The notes under the pieces were generated by a model. That model saw only the letters and a program-made list of their open reading frames with translations. It searched no databases and was not told the origin of the DNA. The translations under genes and the position numbers were made by a program. A stretch of 61,401 nt of DNA. It comes from Streptomyces sp. Root1304 (GTDB lineage Bacteria; Actinomycetota; Actinomycetes; Streptomycetales; Streptomycetaceae). The stretch covers positions 998,041 to 1,059,441 of the forward strand of contig NZ_LMEP01000001.1 of the NCBI RefSeq assembly GCF_001426405.1, in the 5' to 3' direction. Shown piece after piece: positions 16,176 through 23,998 of this stretch (the first letter of the stretch is position 1; each line of letters starts with the position of its first letter).

Positions 16176-16541
16176 ATGGCGAAGAAGCTCGTGATCAAGG
16201 TGACCGCCGGGGCCGACGCCCCCGAACGCTGCTCCCAGGCCTTCACGGTGGCCGCCGTCGCCGCCGCCAGCGGTGTCGAGGTGTCGCTCTGGCTGACCGG
16301 CGAGTCCTCGTGGTTCGCCCTCCCGGGCCGGGCGGCGGAGTTCGAGCTGCCGCACGCCGCGCCGCTGCCGGACCTGATCGACTCGATCCTGGCGGCCGGG
16401 GGCCGGGCCACGGTGTGCACCCAGTGCGCGGCGCGCCGTGACATCGAGGAGAAGGACCTCCTGGAGGGCTTCCGCATCGCCGGCGCGCAGGTCTTCGTCC
16501 AGGAGGCCATGGCCGACGAGACCCAGGCCCTCGTCTACTGA
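16176..16541 (+). CDS. DsrE/DsrF-family sulfur-handling protein
   Basis: The 121-residue protein begins MAKKLVIKVTAGADAPERCSQAFTVAAVAAASG, the alpha/beta pattern of the DsrE family, with VSLWLTGESSWF and a C-terminal CTQCAARRDI containing a Cys-x-x-Cys pair. DsrE-like proteins pass persulfide sulfur or act as small disulfide/sulfane carriers. Its position near a CysA sulfurtransferase, SseC and a MoaD-like protein fits a sulfur-relay role. It is divergent from the three-paralogue operon. Confidence 0.8.
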   Translation: MAKKLVIKVTAGADAPERCSQAFTVAAVAAASGVEVSLWLTGESSWFALPGRAAEFELPHAAPLPDLIDSILAAGGRATVCTQCAARRDIEEKDLLEGFRIAGAQVFVQEAMADETQALVY

Positions 16542-16577
16542 CGTTCCGGCCGCCCCTCGGTCCGGGTCAGCCGACCC

Positions 16578-16844
16578 TCAGCGCTCGCGGGGGCGTTTCT
16601 TGCCGTCGAGTTCGTCCCACCACTCGTCCGACTTCGGGTCCCCCGAGGGGTCGTCCCACCAGCGGTCCTCGGGGCCCCGCCGGTTCGCGACCATCGCGGC
16701 GACCGGGGGGATGACCATGGCCACCACGCACATGCCGATCGCCACCGGCATCGAGAAGAGCCGCACGACGGCCCAGGCGCCCACGAACAGGACCAGGCAG
16801 GCGCCCATCATCCAGAAGTAGACGTGCCGACGGCGTGCGTACAC
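16578..16844 (-). CDS. DUF3099 membrane protein
   Basis: The 88-residue protein starts at a GTG (MYARRRHVYFWMMGACLVLFVGAWAVVRLFS) and has two membrane helices (about 9-28 and 32-52) followed by an acidic, Trp-rich cytoplasmic tail (RWWDDPSGDPKSDEWWDEL). This is the Streptomyces DUF3099 pattern. Six bases before the GTG lies TACGCT, so the mRNA may be leaderless. No function is known. Confidence 0.8.
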   Translation of the reverse strand: MYARRRHVYFWMMGACLVLFVGAWAVVRLFSMPVAIGMCVVAMVIPPVAAMVANRRGPEDRWWDDPSGDPKSDEWWDELDGKKRPRER

Positions 16845-16929
16845 ACCTTCAGCGTACGACCGGGGACGCCGCCCGTCACCGGCAGGAGACCGGACGGGAA
16901 TCCGGCGGGGGCGGGCGGAAGCGGGCAGA

Positions 16930-16993
16930 CCGAAGGGCCGTGCCTCTAGTCCTGGAAATGGCGTCCAACCCCCCAGGAGGCACGGCCCTTCGG
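16930..16993 (-). terminator. 17-bp stem terminator after sseC
   Basis: CCGAAGGGCCGTGCCTC (16930-16946) is the exact reverse complement of 16977-16993. The 30-base loop contains a smaller CCTGG/CCAGG pairing. It lies 20 bp past the stop of the minus-strand SseC gene. Confidence 0.75.
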
Positions 16994-17012
16994 CCGGTTC
17001 AACGGTGCGGGA

Positions 17013-17300
17013 TCACACCGCGATGGCGACCTCGGCGAGGCCACCGTGCTGCGCCACGACCTGGCGGTCGGCGGTGCCGCCGGGGACCAGGGCGCGGACG
17101 GTCCACGTGCCCTCGGCCGCGTAGAAACGGAACTGGCCGGTGGCGGAGGTCGGGACCTCGGCCGTGAACTCGCCGGTCGAGTCCAGGAGGCGGACGTAAC
17201 CGGTGACGGGCTGGCCGTCCTTGGTCACGAAGCCCTGGATGGTGGTCTCACCGGGCTTGATCGTCGAGGCGTCGGGGCCGCCGGGCTGCGCTCCACACAT
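17013..17300 (-). CDS. sseC: SseC-like DUF1416 protein
   Basis: The 95-residue protein MCGAQPGGPDASTIKPGETTIQGFVTKDGQPVTGYVRLLD is a small beta-sandwich of the DUF1416 family, which includes mycobacterial SseC encoded beside the CysA/SseA sulfurtransferases. Here too it follows cysA by 49 bp on the same strand and is probably cotranscribed. Cys2 is the only cysteine. The biochemical role is not established. Confidence 0.88.
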   Translation of the reverse strand: MCGAQPGGPDASTIKPGETTIQGFVTKDGQPVTGYVRLLDSTGEFTAEVPTSATGQFRFYAAEGTWTVRALVPGGTADRQVVAQHGGLAEVAIAV

Positions 17301-17349
17301 GTCGTTCTGTCCTTACGGTCGAGGGGTCCGGAGGAGGGAGGGTCCGGGG

Positions 17350-18195
17350 TTACTTGTTGGCGCCGAGCTCGATCGGCACGCCGACGAGGGAGCCGTACTC
17401 GGTCCACGAGCCGTCGTAGTTCTTGACGTTCGTGACCTCGAGCAGCTCGTGGAGGACGAACCAGGTGAGCGCGGAGCGCTCGCCGATGCGGCAGTAGGCG
17501 ATGGTGTCCTTCGCCAGGTCGACCTGCTCGGCCTCGTAGAGGGCCTTGAGCTCGTCGTCCGACTTGAAGGTGCCGTCGTCGTTGGCGTTCTTCGACCACG
17601 GGATGTTGCGGGCGCTCGGCACGTGGCCGGGGCGCTGCGACTGCTCCTGCGGGAGGTGCGCCGGGGCGAGCAGCTTGCCGGAGAACTCGTCGGGCGAGCG
17701 GACGTCGACCAGGTTCTGGGCGCCGATCGCGGCCACGACGTCGTCGCGGAAGGCGCGGATCGAGTTGTCCAGGGCCTGGGCCTTGTACGCGGTGGCCGGG
17801 CGGGCCGGGATCTCGGAGCCGTCGACCAGGTCGCGGGAGTCGAGCTCCCACTTCTTGCGGCCGCCGTCGAGGAGCTTCACGTCCTGGTGGCCGTAGAGCT
17901 TGAAGTACCAGTAGGCGTACGAGGCGAACCAGTTGTTGTTGCCGCCGTAGAGGACGACCGTGGTGTCGTTCGCGATGCCCTTGGCCGAGAGGAGCTTCTC
18001 GAAGCCCTCCTGGTCGATGAAGTCGCGGCGGACCGGGTCCTGGAGGTCCTTCGTCCAGTCGATCCGGATGGCGTTGCGGATGTGGTTCTTCTCGTAGGCC
18101 GAGGTGTCCTCGTCGACCTCGACCAGGGCGACCTGCGGGTTGTCGAGGTTGGCCTCGACCCAGTCCGCGTCGACCAGGACGTCGCTGCGAGCCAT
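17350..18195 (-). CDS. cysA: CysA-type thiosulfate/3-mercaptopyruvate sulfurtransferase
   Basis: The 281-residue double-rhodanese protein starts at an ATG preceded by GGAGGA. The inactive N-terminal rhodanese domain (about 5-130) is followed by the active one with CRIGERS, the thiosulfate-sulfurtransferase type of active-site loop. The enzyme moves sulfane sulfur from thiosulfate to thiols. A 26-residue cysteine-type leader peptide is encoded 164 bp upstream and SseC downstream, so this is a cysteine/sulfur-controlled operon. Confidence 0.93.
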   Translation of the reverse strand: MARSDVLVDADWVEANLDNPQVALVEVDEDTSAYEKNHIRNAIRIDWTKDLQDPVRRDFIDQEGFEKLLSAKGIANDTTVVLYGGNNNWFASYAYWYFKLYGHQDVKLLDGGRKKWELDSRDLVDGSEIPARPATAYKAQALDNSIRAFRDDVVAAIGAQNLVDVRSPDEFSGKLLAPAHLPQEQSQRPGHVPSARNIPWSKNANDDGTFKSDDELKALYEAEQVDLAKDTIAYCRIGERSALTWFVLHELLEVTNVKNYDGSWTEYGSLVGVPIELGANK

Positions 18196-18359
18196 GCTGT
18201 TCTCCTCCGGGGCAGTGTGCGGCGGTGTGGTGCGGGTGTGGCTGCGTACGCGGCGTCGCGTGCATGAGGGACGTGCGTGACGGACATGCGTACGGCTTGC
18301 ACGGGGCGGCCCCGACCTCGGTCGGAGGGCCTGAGGAATACGGGAGTGGTGGGTCCCGC

Positions 18360-18440
18360 TCAGACGGAACGACAGAGCATGGCGGCGACGCGGCACAGGT
18401 CTACTGCCCGCCGCTTCGTGAGATCCGCCTGTCGCTTCAT
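18360..18440 (-). CDS. Cysteine-type regulatory leader peptide upstream of cysA
   Basis: A 26-codon frame starts with ATG at 18440 just after GAGGGC. Its product begins MKRQADLTKRRAVDLCRV and ends AAMLCRSV, with two Cys codons close to the stop. This is the pattern of the conserved actinomycete leader peptides found upstream of sulfur-assimilation genes, which are thought to sense cysteinyl-tRNA supply during translation. The 164 bp to cysA leave room for an attenuator, although I did not identify a clean alternative hairpin pair. Confidence 0.82.
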   Translation of the reverse strand: MKRQADLTKRRAVDLCRVAAMLCRSV

Positions 18441-18492
18441 GCCCTCGATCGTAGGGACGGACAGGCGGCCGTGTCACCGGCGTGTCGTATTT

Positions 18493-18526
18493 TGAGACGC
18501 GATCGTCCGAGATGTGAGACGCGATC
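18493..18526. repeat. 12-bp direct repeats with 22-bp period in the cysA promoter region
   Basis: TGAGACGCGATC occurs at 18493-18504 and again at 18515-18526. The spacing is two helical turns, as expected for a regulator binding one face of the DNA. An inverted partial copy, GCGTCTCA, occurs near 18597. It lies upstream of the leader peptide start. Confidence 0.5.
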
Positions 18527-18542
18527 ACCGTACGGGTCGGCT

Positions 18543-18570
18543 CCGGACGCCTCCGTACCGAGGCGTCCGG
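18543..18570 (-). terminator. 11-bp hairpin after the DUF2993 gene
   Basis: CCGGACGCCTC (18543-18553) and GAGGCGTCCGG (18560-18570) form a perfect stem with a six-base loop. It lies 90 bp past the stop of the minus-strand DUF2993 gene and before the cysA promoter. A T-rich tail follows on the plus strand, but no plus-strand gene precedes it. Confidence 0.55.
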
Positions 18571-18659
18571 TTCCGTTTCTGCGGATCGGACAGCTGCGTC
18601 TCAGCATGTGACCAACGAGTACGTACGGGGGTGTCCGGGCCCCCTGGAGGCACCGGGCC

Positions 18660-19346
18660 TCAGCCCGCCAGGACGATGTCCTTGCCGGTCACGGTCACCG
18701 CCAGGCCCTCGGGGCGCGGCTCGACCTTCTCCACCTTCATGCCGGCTATGTCGCCGATCGGGCGCTCGAAGTCGGTCCGGGCGCGGACCAGGTCCTCGAT
18801 GCCGGGGATGCCCTCGCCGGGCACCTCGTCGGCGCGCACCTTGAGGGTGTCGCCGTTCACCACGGTCACCGTCGAGGTGACCGTCTTCGTCAGCGTCCGG
18901 CCCATGATCTTCACGCCGCCGGTGACCTTCACCTTGCCGTTCCCGCCGTAGGCGACGGTGGCCTCCCGGTCGGAGGCCGCCGTGAGGTCCGCGTACGAGA
19001 CGAGGGCCGTCCCGGTCGCGGAACCCGCCTTCGCGCCCGACCAGTCGCCGGTCACGGTGACGTCCTTCAGCGCCACGGTCAGCTCCCCGACCCGGATGCG
19101 CTTGTCGCCCGCCGTCGCCCGGACGCCGGAGGCCTTCACCTCGACCTCGTCGAGGTGCTTGCCCGCCACCTGGGTGAGGAAGGGGAAGCCCTTGATGTCG
19201 ACCTCTATGGAGTCGCTGTCCACGGCGGCGAGCTTCACCCGCCCCGCCGCCTCGTCCTCGGCCCACGCCACGGCCAGCCGGTCGATCCCCACCAGGACCC
19301 CGCCCAGCACGACGGCCACGATCAACAGAATCCGCAGTGCTCGCAT
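18660..19346 (-). CDS. DUF2993 (LmeA-like) membrane-anchored lipid-binding protein
   Basis: From the ATG at 19346, with GGGGGGA about 11 bases upstream, the product has 228 residues: a signal anchor (MRALRILLIVAVVLGGVLVGIDRLAVAWAED) followed by the repeating beta pattern of DUF2993, including DIKGFPFLTQVAGKHLDEVEV. Mycobacterial LmeA of this family binds phosphoinositides in the periplasm. A role in envelope lipid handling is inferred from the family only. It is followed by a hairpin near 18560. Confidence 0.85.
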   Translation of the reverse strand: MRALRILLIVAVVLGGVLVGIDRLAVAWAEDEAAGRVKLAAVDSDSIEVDIKGFPFLTQVAGKHLDEVEVKASGVRATAGDKRIRVGELTVALKDVTVTGDWSGAKAGSATGTALVSYADLTAASDREATVAYGGNGKVKVTGGVKIMGRTLTKTVTSTVTVVNGDTLKVRADEVPGEGIPGIEDLVRARTDFERPIGDIAGMKVEKVEPRPEGLAVTVTGKDIVLAG

Positions 19347-19484
19347 GGGTAGTGCGTCCCCCCGATGGAAGTGGATATGCGTTCGGCCCCCCGACACGAA
19401 GATCGACGTGCCGAGGGGCCGGTTGGTTCCCGCGCCCCGCCCGGATCAGGGTCCGGTCAGGGCCGCTTCAGGGCCGTGTCGGGG

Positions 19485-20717
19485 TCAGGCCAGGGCCCGG
19501 CCCAGCAGGTAGACGGCGGGCGCCGCGGCCGTCAGCGGCAGCGCGACCCCGGCCGTCATGTGCACGAAGCGCGACGGGTAGTCGTAGCTCGCCACCCGCA
19601 GGCCGACCAGCGCGCAGACCCCAGCCCCGAGGCCCAGCAGCGCCCCGGAGGCGCCCAGGCCGGTGAGGCCGCCGGCCGCGGTCCCCGCGCCCGCGGAGGC
19701 GAGCAGCGCGACGGCCACGGAGACGGCGCCGGGCAGCGGCAGCGCCCGCGCGAGGACGGCGGCGGCGACCGCGATCCCGCCGACGACCACCGCGTCGGGG
19801 TCGGCGCCGAGGTGCCCGGTGGCGACGACGGTGAGCGCCGCCGAGGCGATGGTGGCCATCAGGCCGTACATCCGCTCGTCCGGGTCGGCGTGGCTGCGCA
19901 GCTGGAGGACCAGGCAGAGCAGCACCCAGACGCCGAGGGTGCCGAGGATCGCGGCGGCCGCGTGCTCCCGGCCGGTGGCGAGCAGGGCCGCGTCGGCGGC
20001 GAGGCCGCCGGCGAAGGCCAGCGCGATGCCCTGCCGGGCGGGCCACATGCCGTTGAGCCGGAACCAGCCGGCGGCGGTGACGGCCTGGAGCAGGACGAGC
20101 GGGACGAGCAGCCCGTACGTGCCGAGCGCGGCGCCGCCGGCGAGCAGCAGCCCGAGCAGGGCGGTCAGCGCGGCCGGCTGCATGCCGGGCTCGATGACCG
20201 GGGACCGGCCCTCGGCCCGCGCGCGCTGGGCGTCGGTGATCCGGGTGTTCCCGGAGGTGGTGGGCGAGGACCAGCCGGGACCGGCCTCGGCCCCGACGGC
20301 GGGAGCCTGCACCGGAGCGGGAGCCTGCACCGGAGCCGGAGCGGGAGCGGCGGAAACCGGCGGCTGCGGCTCGGCGTAGTACGCCTGCTGCGGCTGCGAC
20401 TCGTACCCCTGGTGCTGCTGGTACGCCTGAGGCTCGGCGTACGACTGATGCTGGGGCTGGGCCTGCGGCTGCTCGTACGGCTGCTGGTACCCCTCCTGCG
20501 GCGCGTATCCCTGCGGCGCGTGTCCCTGCTGCCCGCCCTGCGCCCGCGCCGCCCGCACCTCGTCGTACGAGACGGCCGGCTGGTACGTGGTGTCCCAGGT
20601 CTGGCCCTCCCACGTCTGGGTGACGTCGGCGGCCTGCGGCGCCTGCGGTACGTGCTGTCCCTGCCCGTTCGCGTACGGGTCGTACTGCTGACCGCCGTAG
20701 TACTGGTCATTGCTCAT
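19485..20717 (-). CDS. Polytopic membrane protein with Gln/Tyr/Pro-rich cytoplasmic head
   Basis: The ATG at 20717 follows GGAGGG by about ten bases and gives 410 residues. Residues 1-170 are low complexity, dominated by Q, Y, P and A with recurring YAEPQ/YQQ/PVQAPAP units. Residues 175-410 hold about ten hydrophobic helices and Gly/Ala-rich loops. No family is recognised. It follows the MoaD-like gene by 10 bp. The head resembles phase-separating or PPII-rich tails of actinomycete membrane proteins; its function is unknown. Confidence 0.72.
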   Translation of the reverse strand: MSNDQYYGGQQYDPYANGQGQHVPQAPQAADVTQTWEGQTWDTTYQPAVSYDEVRAARAQGGQQGHAPQGYAPQEGYQQPYEQPQAQPQHQSYAEPQAYQQHQGYESQPQQAYYAEPQPPVSAAPAPAPVQAPAPVQAPAVGAEAGPGWSSPTTSGNTRITDAQRARAEGRSPVIEPGMQPAALTALLGLLLAGGAALGTYGLLVPLVLLQAVTAAGWFRLNGMWPARQGIALAFAGGLAADAALLATGREHAAAAILGTLGVWVLLCLVLQLRSHADPDERMYGLMATIASAALTVVATGHLGADPDAVVVGGIAVAAAVLARALPLPGAVSVAVALLASAGAGTAAGGLTGLGASGALLGLGAGVCALVGLRVASYDYPSRFVHMTAGVALPLTAAAPAVYLLGRALA

Positions 20718-20727
20718 GCTGTGGGGT

Positions 20728-20982
20728 TCACCCTCCTGCGAACGGGGGGAGCACCTCGACGGTGCCGCCCTCGGCAAGCCGTACCGTCTCATGGCTCCGG
20801 GTCCCGACGGGGTCGCCGTCGACCAGGAACGAGCACCGCCGGAGGACCTGGACCAGCTCGCCCGGGTGCTTCGCGCGGACCGCGTCGAGCGCCTCCGCCA
20901 GGTGCTCGGCGGTGTACGGCTCCTCCGCGACACCGGCGGCGGCCTTGGCCGCGGCCCAGTAGCGGATGGTTCCCGCTGCCAT
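20728..20982 (-). CDS. MoaD/ThiS-like sulfur carrier protein
   Basis: From the ATG at 20982, eight bases after GGGAG, the 84-residue beta-grasp protein (MAAGTIRYWAAAKAAAGVAEE) ends in LPPFAGG. The terminal Gly-Gly is the site of adenylation and thiocarboxylation in MoaD/ThiS carriers. No MoaE or MoeB is adjacent, so its acceptor pathway cannot be named from context, although CysA, SseC and DsrE are nearby. It sits between an alpha/beta hydrolase gene and a membrane-protein gene on the same strand. Confidence 0.88.
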   Translation of the reverse strand: MAAGTIRYWAAAKAAAGVAEEPYTAEHLAEALDAVRAKHPGELVQVLRRCSFLVDGDPVGTRSHETVRLAEGGTVEVLPPFAGG

Positions 20983-21027
20983 AGCGGCGCTCCCTTCGTT
21001 CGTGTGCGCGCCGCCCCCCATGATGGG

Positions 21028-21807
21028 CTATGCGCGCGTGAGCCAGTCCCCGAGCCGGGCGAGCAGCTCGTCCCCGGCCGCGTTCTCGGCGTGGCCCATG
21101 CCCCGCTCCAGCCACAGTTCCGCGTCGGAGGCCCCGGCGAGCATCCGCGGGTGGTCGAGCGGGAAGTACGGGTCCCGGTCGCCGTGCACGACCAGCAGCG
21201 GCGTCGGCGCGATCAGCGGCGCCGCGGCCACCGGCGAGAGCGGTACGGGGTCCCAGGCGCGGCTGTCGATCCGGGTGCGGAGCCCGTACCGCCCGACGAG
21301 GCGGCCCGCCGGGCGGGTGACCACCCAGTGGAGGCGGCGCATCGGGGCCGTCCCCCGGTAGTACCAGCGGGCCGGCGCGGAGACGGCGGCCACCCGGTCG
21401 GCGCGCCCCGGCCCCTCCCGGTCCAGCGCGGCGTGGCGCAGGACCACGGACCCGCCCATGGAGAAGCCGACCGTCGCCACGCGCGCGTGGCCGAGCTCAC
21501 GGGCCCAGCGGACGGCGGCGGACAGGTCGAGGACCTCCCGGTCGCCGACGGTCGAACGGCCGCCGGAGCCGCCGTGGCCGCGGAAGGAGAAGGTCACGAC
21601 CGCGGCGGCGCCCCGCTCCGCGAAGGCGCGCGCGGCACGCCGGACGGCGGGCCGGTCGGCCGACCCGGTGAACCCGTGGGCGACGACGACGGCCGTATCG
21701 GTGACACTGGCCCGGGACGGTTCGTAAACCGCCTCGATCCGGACATCGTCATCCGTACGCAACATGGCCCGCCGGGAGCCGGAAGTGATCAGAGAGACAT
21801 CCGCCAT
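21028..21807 (-). CDS. Alpha/beta hydrolase
   Basis: The ATG at 21807, after GGAGAGGGCGG, gives 259 residues; an upstream ATG at 21837 would add ten. The fold is shown by VVVAHGFTGS (oxyanion loop), nucleophile elbow GFSMGGS, acid in VHGDRDPYFP and His in GMGHAEN. It has no signal peptide. Substrate cannot be inferred. It is divergent from glnR across 259 bp and is followed 45 bp later by the MoaD-like gene. Confidence 0.88.
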   Translation of the reverse strand: MADVSLITSGSRRAMLRTDDDVRIEAVYEPSRASVTDTAVVVAHGFTGSADRPAVRRAARAFAERGAAAVVTFSFRGHGGSGGRSTVGDREVLDLSAAVRWARELGHARVATVGFSMGGSVVLRHAALDREGPGRADRVAAVSAPARWYYRGTAPMRRLHWVVTRPAGRLVGRYGLRTRIDSRAWDPVPLSPVAAAPLIAPTPLLVVHGDRDPYFPLDHPRMLAGASDAELWLERGMGHAENAAGDELLARLGDWLTRA

Positions 21808-21859
21808 ATGAAATCCGCCCTCTCCCTCTGAACTCATGTGGGCTATTCTCCTGTGCAGA

Positions 21860-21891
21860 GGATCCGGGCGACGCAGCCCCCGGGTCCTTTT
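21860..21891 (+). promoter_or_regulatory. Terminator-like hairpin upstream of glnR
   Basis: GGATCCGGG (21860-21868) can pair with CCCGGGTCC (21879-21887) including one G-U pair, and TTTT follows directly. It looks like an intrinsic terminator on the plus strand, yet no plus-strand gene lies upstream. It is about 130 bases before the upstream ORF of glnR, so either a short transcript ends here or it is an attenuator in a long glnR leader. Confidence 0.5.
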
Positions 21892-22019
21892 GCGTTTTCC
21901 GACCGTTGTTACGGACGGATGAACAAAAGCTCTCAGGGCGCGAGAGCCGGCAAAGAGCTGTACGGAACGACGTACGAAGCAGTGCCACGTCCTCGCAGGG
22001 ACCGAGGAGGAACCGAACG

Positions 22020-22070
22020 ATGAGCGAGCGAACGAAGCACGACCGACCGGTGGCAGGAGGAGCACGATGA
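22020..22070 (+). CDS. 16-residue upstream ORF overlapping the glnR start
   Basis: GAGGAGG at 22004-22010 is followed nine bases later by ATG and 16 codons ([16 protein letters not shown]). The TGA stop at 22068-22070 overlaps the glnR ATG at 22067. glnR has its own strong site, GGAGGAG, inside this small ORF. Termination of the small ORF exactly on the glnR start suggests translational coupling or control. It is too short to show conservation here. Confidence 0.55.
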   Translation: MSERTKHDRPVAGGAR

Positions 22071-22894
22071 GCTCCCTGCTGCTCCTGACCAACGCCCTCC
22101 AGCCTTCCACCGAGGTGCTCCCCGCCCTCGGTCTGCTGCTCCACAGCGTCCGGGTCGCCCCGGCGGAGGGCCCCGCCCTCGTGGACACCCCCGGCGCGGA
22201 CGTGATCCTCGTGGACGGGCGGCGCGACCTCCCGCAGGTGCGCTCCCTCTGTCAGCTGCTGCGCTCCACCGGGCTCGGCAGTCCGCTGATCCTCGTCGTC
22301 ACCGAGGGCGGCCTCGCCGCCGTCACCGCCGACTGGGGCATCGACGACGTCCTCCTCGACACCGCGGGTCCGGCCGAGGTCGAGGCGCGGCTGCGGCTCG
22401 CGACCGGCCGCCGGCAGATCGTCGCGGACGACTCCCCCATGGAGATCCGCAACGGCGACCTGTCGGTCGACGAGGCGACGTACAGCGCGAAGCTCAAGGG
22501 CAGGGTCCTCGACCTGACCTTCAAGGAGTTCGAGCTCCTGAAGTACCTGGCGCAGCACCCCGGGCGGGTCTTCACCCGCGCGCAGCTCCTCCAGGAGGTG
22601 TGGGGGTACGACTACTTCGGCGGCACCCGGACGGTGGACGTCCACGTACGGCGGCTGCGGGCCAAGCTGGGCCCGGAGCACGAGTCGCTCATCGGCACCG
22701 TCCGTAACGTCGGCTACCGCTTCGTCACCCCCGAGAAGGTCGAGCGGGCCGCCGAGGAGGCCCGTGCGAAGGAGGAGGCCCGCGCGAAGGAAGGGGCCAG
22801 GGCGGGCGCCGGCGTCAAGGACGCCACGGTCGACCCCACCCGTTCGGAGGACAGGAACGTGGCGGATGCCACAGTGCGACCTGCCGGTAGGTAG
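22067..22894 (+). CDS. glnR: GlnR, global nitrogen-metabolism regulator (orphan OmpR-type)
   Basis: The 275-residue protein [35 protein letters not shown] matches GlnR. The receiver-like domain keeps Asp50 (ILVDGRRD) but has the altered pocket typical of this orphan, phosphorylation-independent regulator; the winged helix (about 125-225) contains [25 protein letters not shown]. GlnR activates glnA, amtB and nitrate/nitrite genes under nitrogen limitation. The C-terminus carries an extra tail of about 45 residues with Glu/Ala/Lys repeats ([18 protein letters not shown]), longer than I recall for S. coelicolor. A LacI-type gene follows. Confidence 0.95.
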   Translation: MSSLLLLTNALQPSTEVLPALGLLLHSVRVAPAEGPALVDTPGADVILVDGRRDLPQVRSLCQLLRSTGLGSPLILVVTEGGLAAVTADWGIDDVLLDTAGPAEVEARLRLATGRRQIVADDSPMEIRNGDLSVDEATYSAKLKGRVLDLTFKEFELLKYLAQHPGRVFTRAQLLQEVWGYDYFGGTRTVDVHVRRLRAKLGPEHESLIGTVRNVGYRFVTPEKVERAAEEARAKEEARAKEGARAGAGVKDATVDPTRSEDRNVADATVRPAGR

Positions 22895-22905
22895 GTCACC
22901 CCGCG

Positions 22906-22911
22906 TAGACT
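22906..22911 (+). promoter_or_regulatory. -10 box of a probable leaderless promoter for the LacI-family gene
   Basis: TAGACT precedes the GTG at 22919 by seven bases and there is no ribosome-binding site. A convincing -35 hexamer is absent. Confidence 0.45.
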
Positions 22912-22918
22912 GCCGCGC

Positions 22919-23944
22919 GTGGCCAAGGTGACGCGGGATGACGTAGCTCGACTGGCAGGTACATCGACCGCGGTCGTGAGCTACGTCATCAACAACGGAC
23001 CCCGGCCGGTCGCCCCGGCCACGCGCGAGCGTGTCCTCGCCGCGATCAAGGAACTGGGCTACCGCCCCGACCGGGTCGCCCAGGCCATGGCGTCACGGCG
23101 CACGGACCTCATAGGCATGATCGTCCCCGACGCCCGGCAGCCGTTCTTCGCCGAGATGGCGCACGCCGTCGAACAGGCCGCCGCCGAGCGCGGGAAGATG
23201 GTCCTCGTCGGGAACTCCGACTACCGCACCGAGCGCGAGGTCCACTACCTGCGCGCGTTCCTCGGCATGCGGGTGTCCGGACTGATCCTGGTCAGCCAGG
23301 GCATGAGCGAGCAGGCCGCGAGCGAGATCGAGGCCTGGGACGCGCGCGTGGTGCTGCTCCACGAGCGGCCCGAGGCGATGGACGACGTCGCCGTCGTCAC
23401 CGACGACATCGGCGGCGCCCAGCTCGCCACCCGTCACCTCCTGGAGCACGGTCACCCGTACGTGGCGTGCCTCGGCGGCGTCCCGAACACCCCGGCCGTC
23501 GGCGACCCCGTCGCCGACCACGTCGAGGGCTGGCGGCGCGCCATGCTGGAGGCGGGCCGGTCGGTCGAGGGACGGCTCTTCGAGGCCCCGTACAACCGTT
23601 ACGACGCCTACCAGGTGGCCCTGAAGCTGCTCTCCGGGCCCGACCGACCGCCGGCCATCTTCTGCTCCACCGACGACCAGGCCTTCGGTGTGCTCAGGGC
23701 GGCGCGCGAGCTGCGCATCGAGGTGCCCTCGGAGCTGGCGGTCGCGGGCTTCGACGACGTCAAGGAGGCGGCGCTCACCGACCCGCCGCTGACGACGATC
23801 TCCTCGGACCGGCCGGCGATGGCGCGGGCGGCCGTGGACCTGGTCCTGGACGACTCGCTCCGGGTGGCGGGCTCGCGCCGCGAGCGCGTGAAGCTGTTCC
23901 CCTCGGGTCTGGTCGTCCGCCGCTCGTGCGGCTGCCACGAGTAG
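22919..23944 (+). CDS. LacI-family transcriptional regulator
   Basis: The 341-residue protein starts at a GTG ([39 protein letters not shown]), a LacI helix-turn-helix plus hinge with [15 protein letters not shown], followed by a periplasmic-binding-like sensor domain (about 60-335). It ends VRRSCGCHE, a cysteine-containing tail common in actinomycete members. No sugar-uptake genes are adjacent, so the ligand is unknown. It lies 24 bp after glnR but probably has its own leaderless promoter (TAGACT). Confidence 0.93.
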   Translation: MAKVTRDDVARLAGTSTAVVSYVINNGPRPVAPATRERVLAAIKELGYRPDRVAQAMASRRTDLIGMIVPDARQPFFAEMAHAVEQAAAERGKMVLVGNSDYRTEREVHYLRAFLGMRVSGLILVSQGMSEQAASEIEAWDARVVLLHERPEAMDDVAVVTDDIGGAQLATRHLLEHGHPYVACLGGVPNTPAVGDPVADHVEGWRRAMLEAGRSVEGRLFEAPYNRYDAYQVALKLLSGPDRPPAIFCSTDDQAFGVLRAARELRIEVPSELAVAGFDDVKEAALTDPPLTTISSDRPAMARAAVDLVLDDSLRVAGSRRERVKLFPSGLVVRRSCGCHE

Positions 23945-23998
23945 CGGCACGCGAGGGCTGCCCCGGGCAGCCGCGCGGGACCCGTCCGCATCAGCCGC

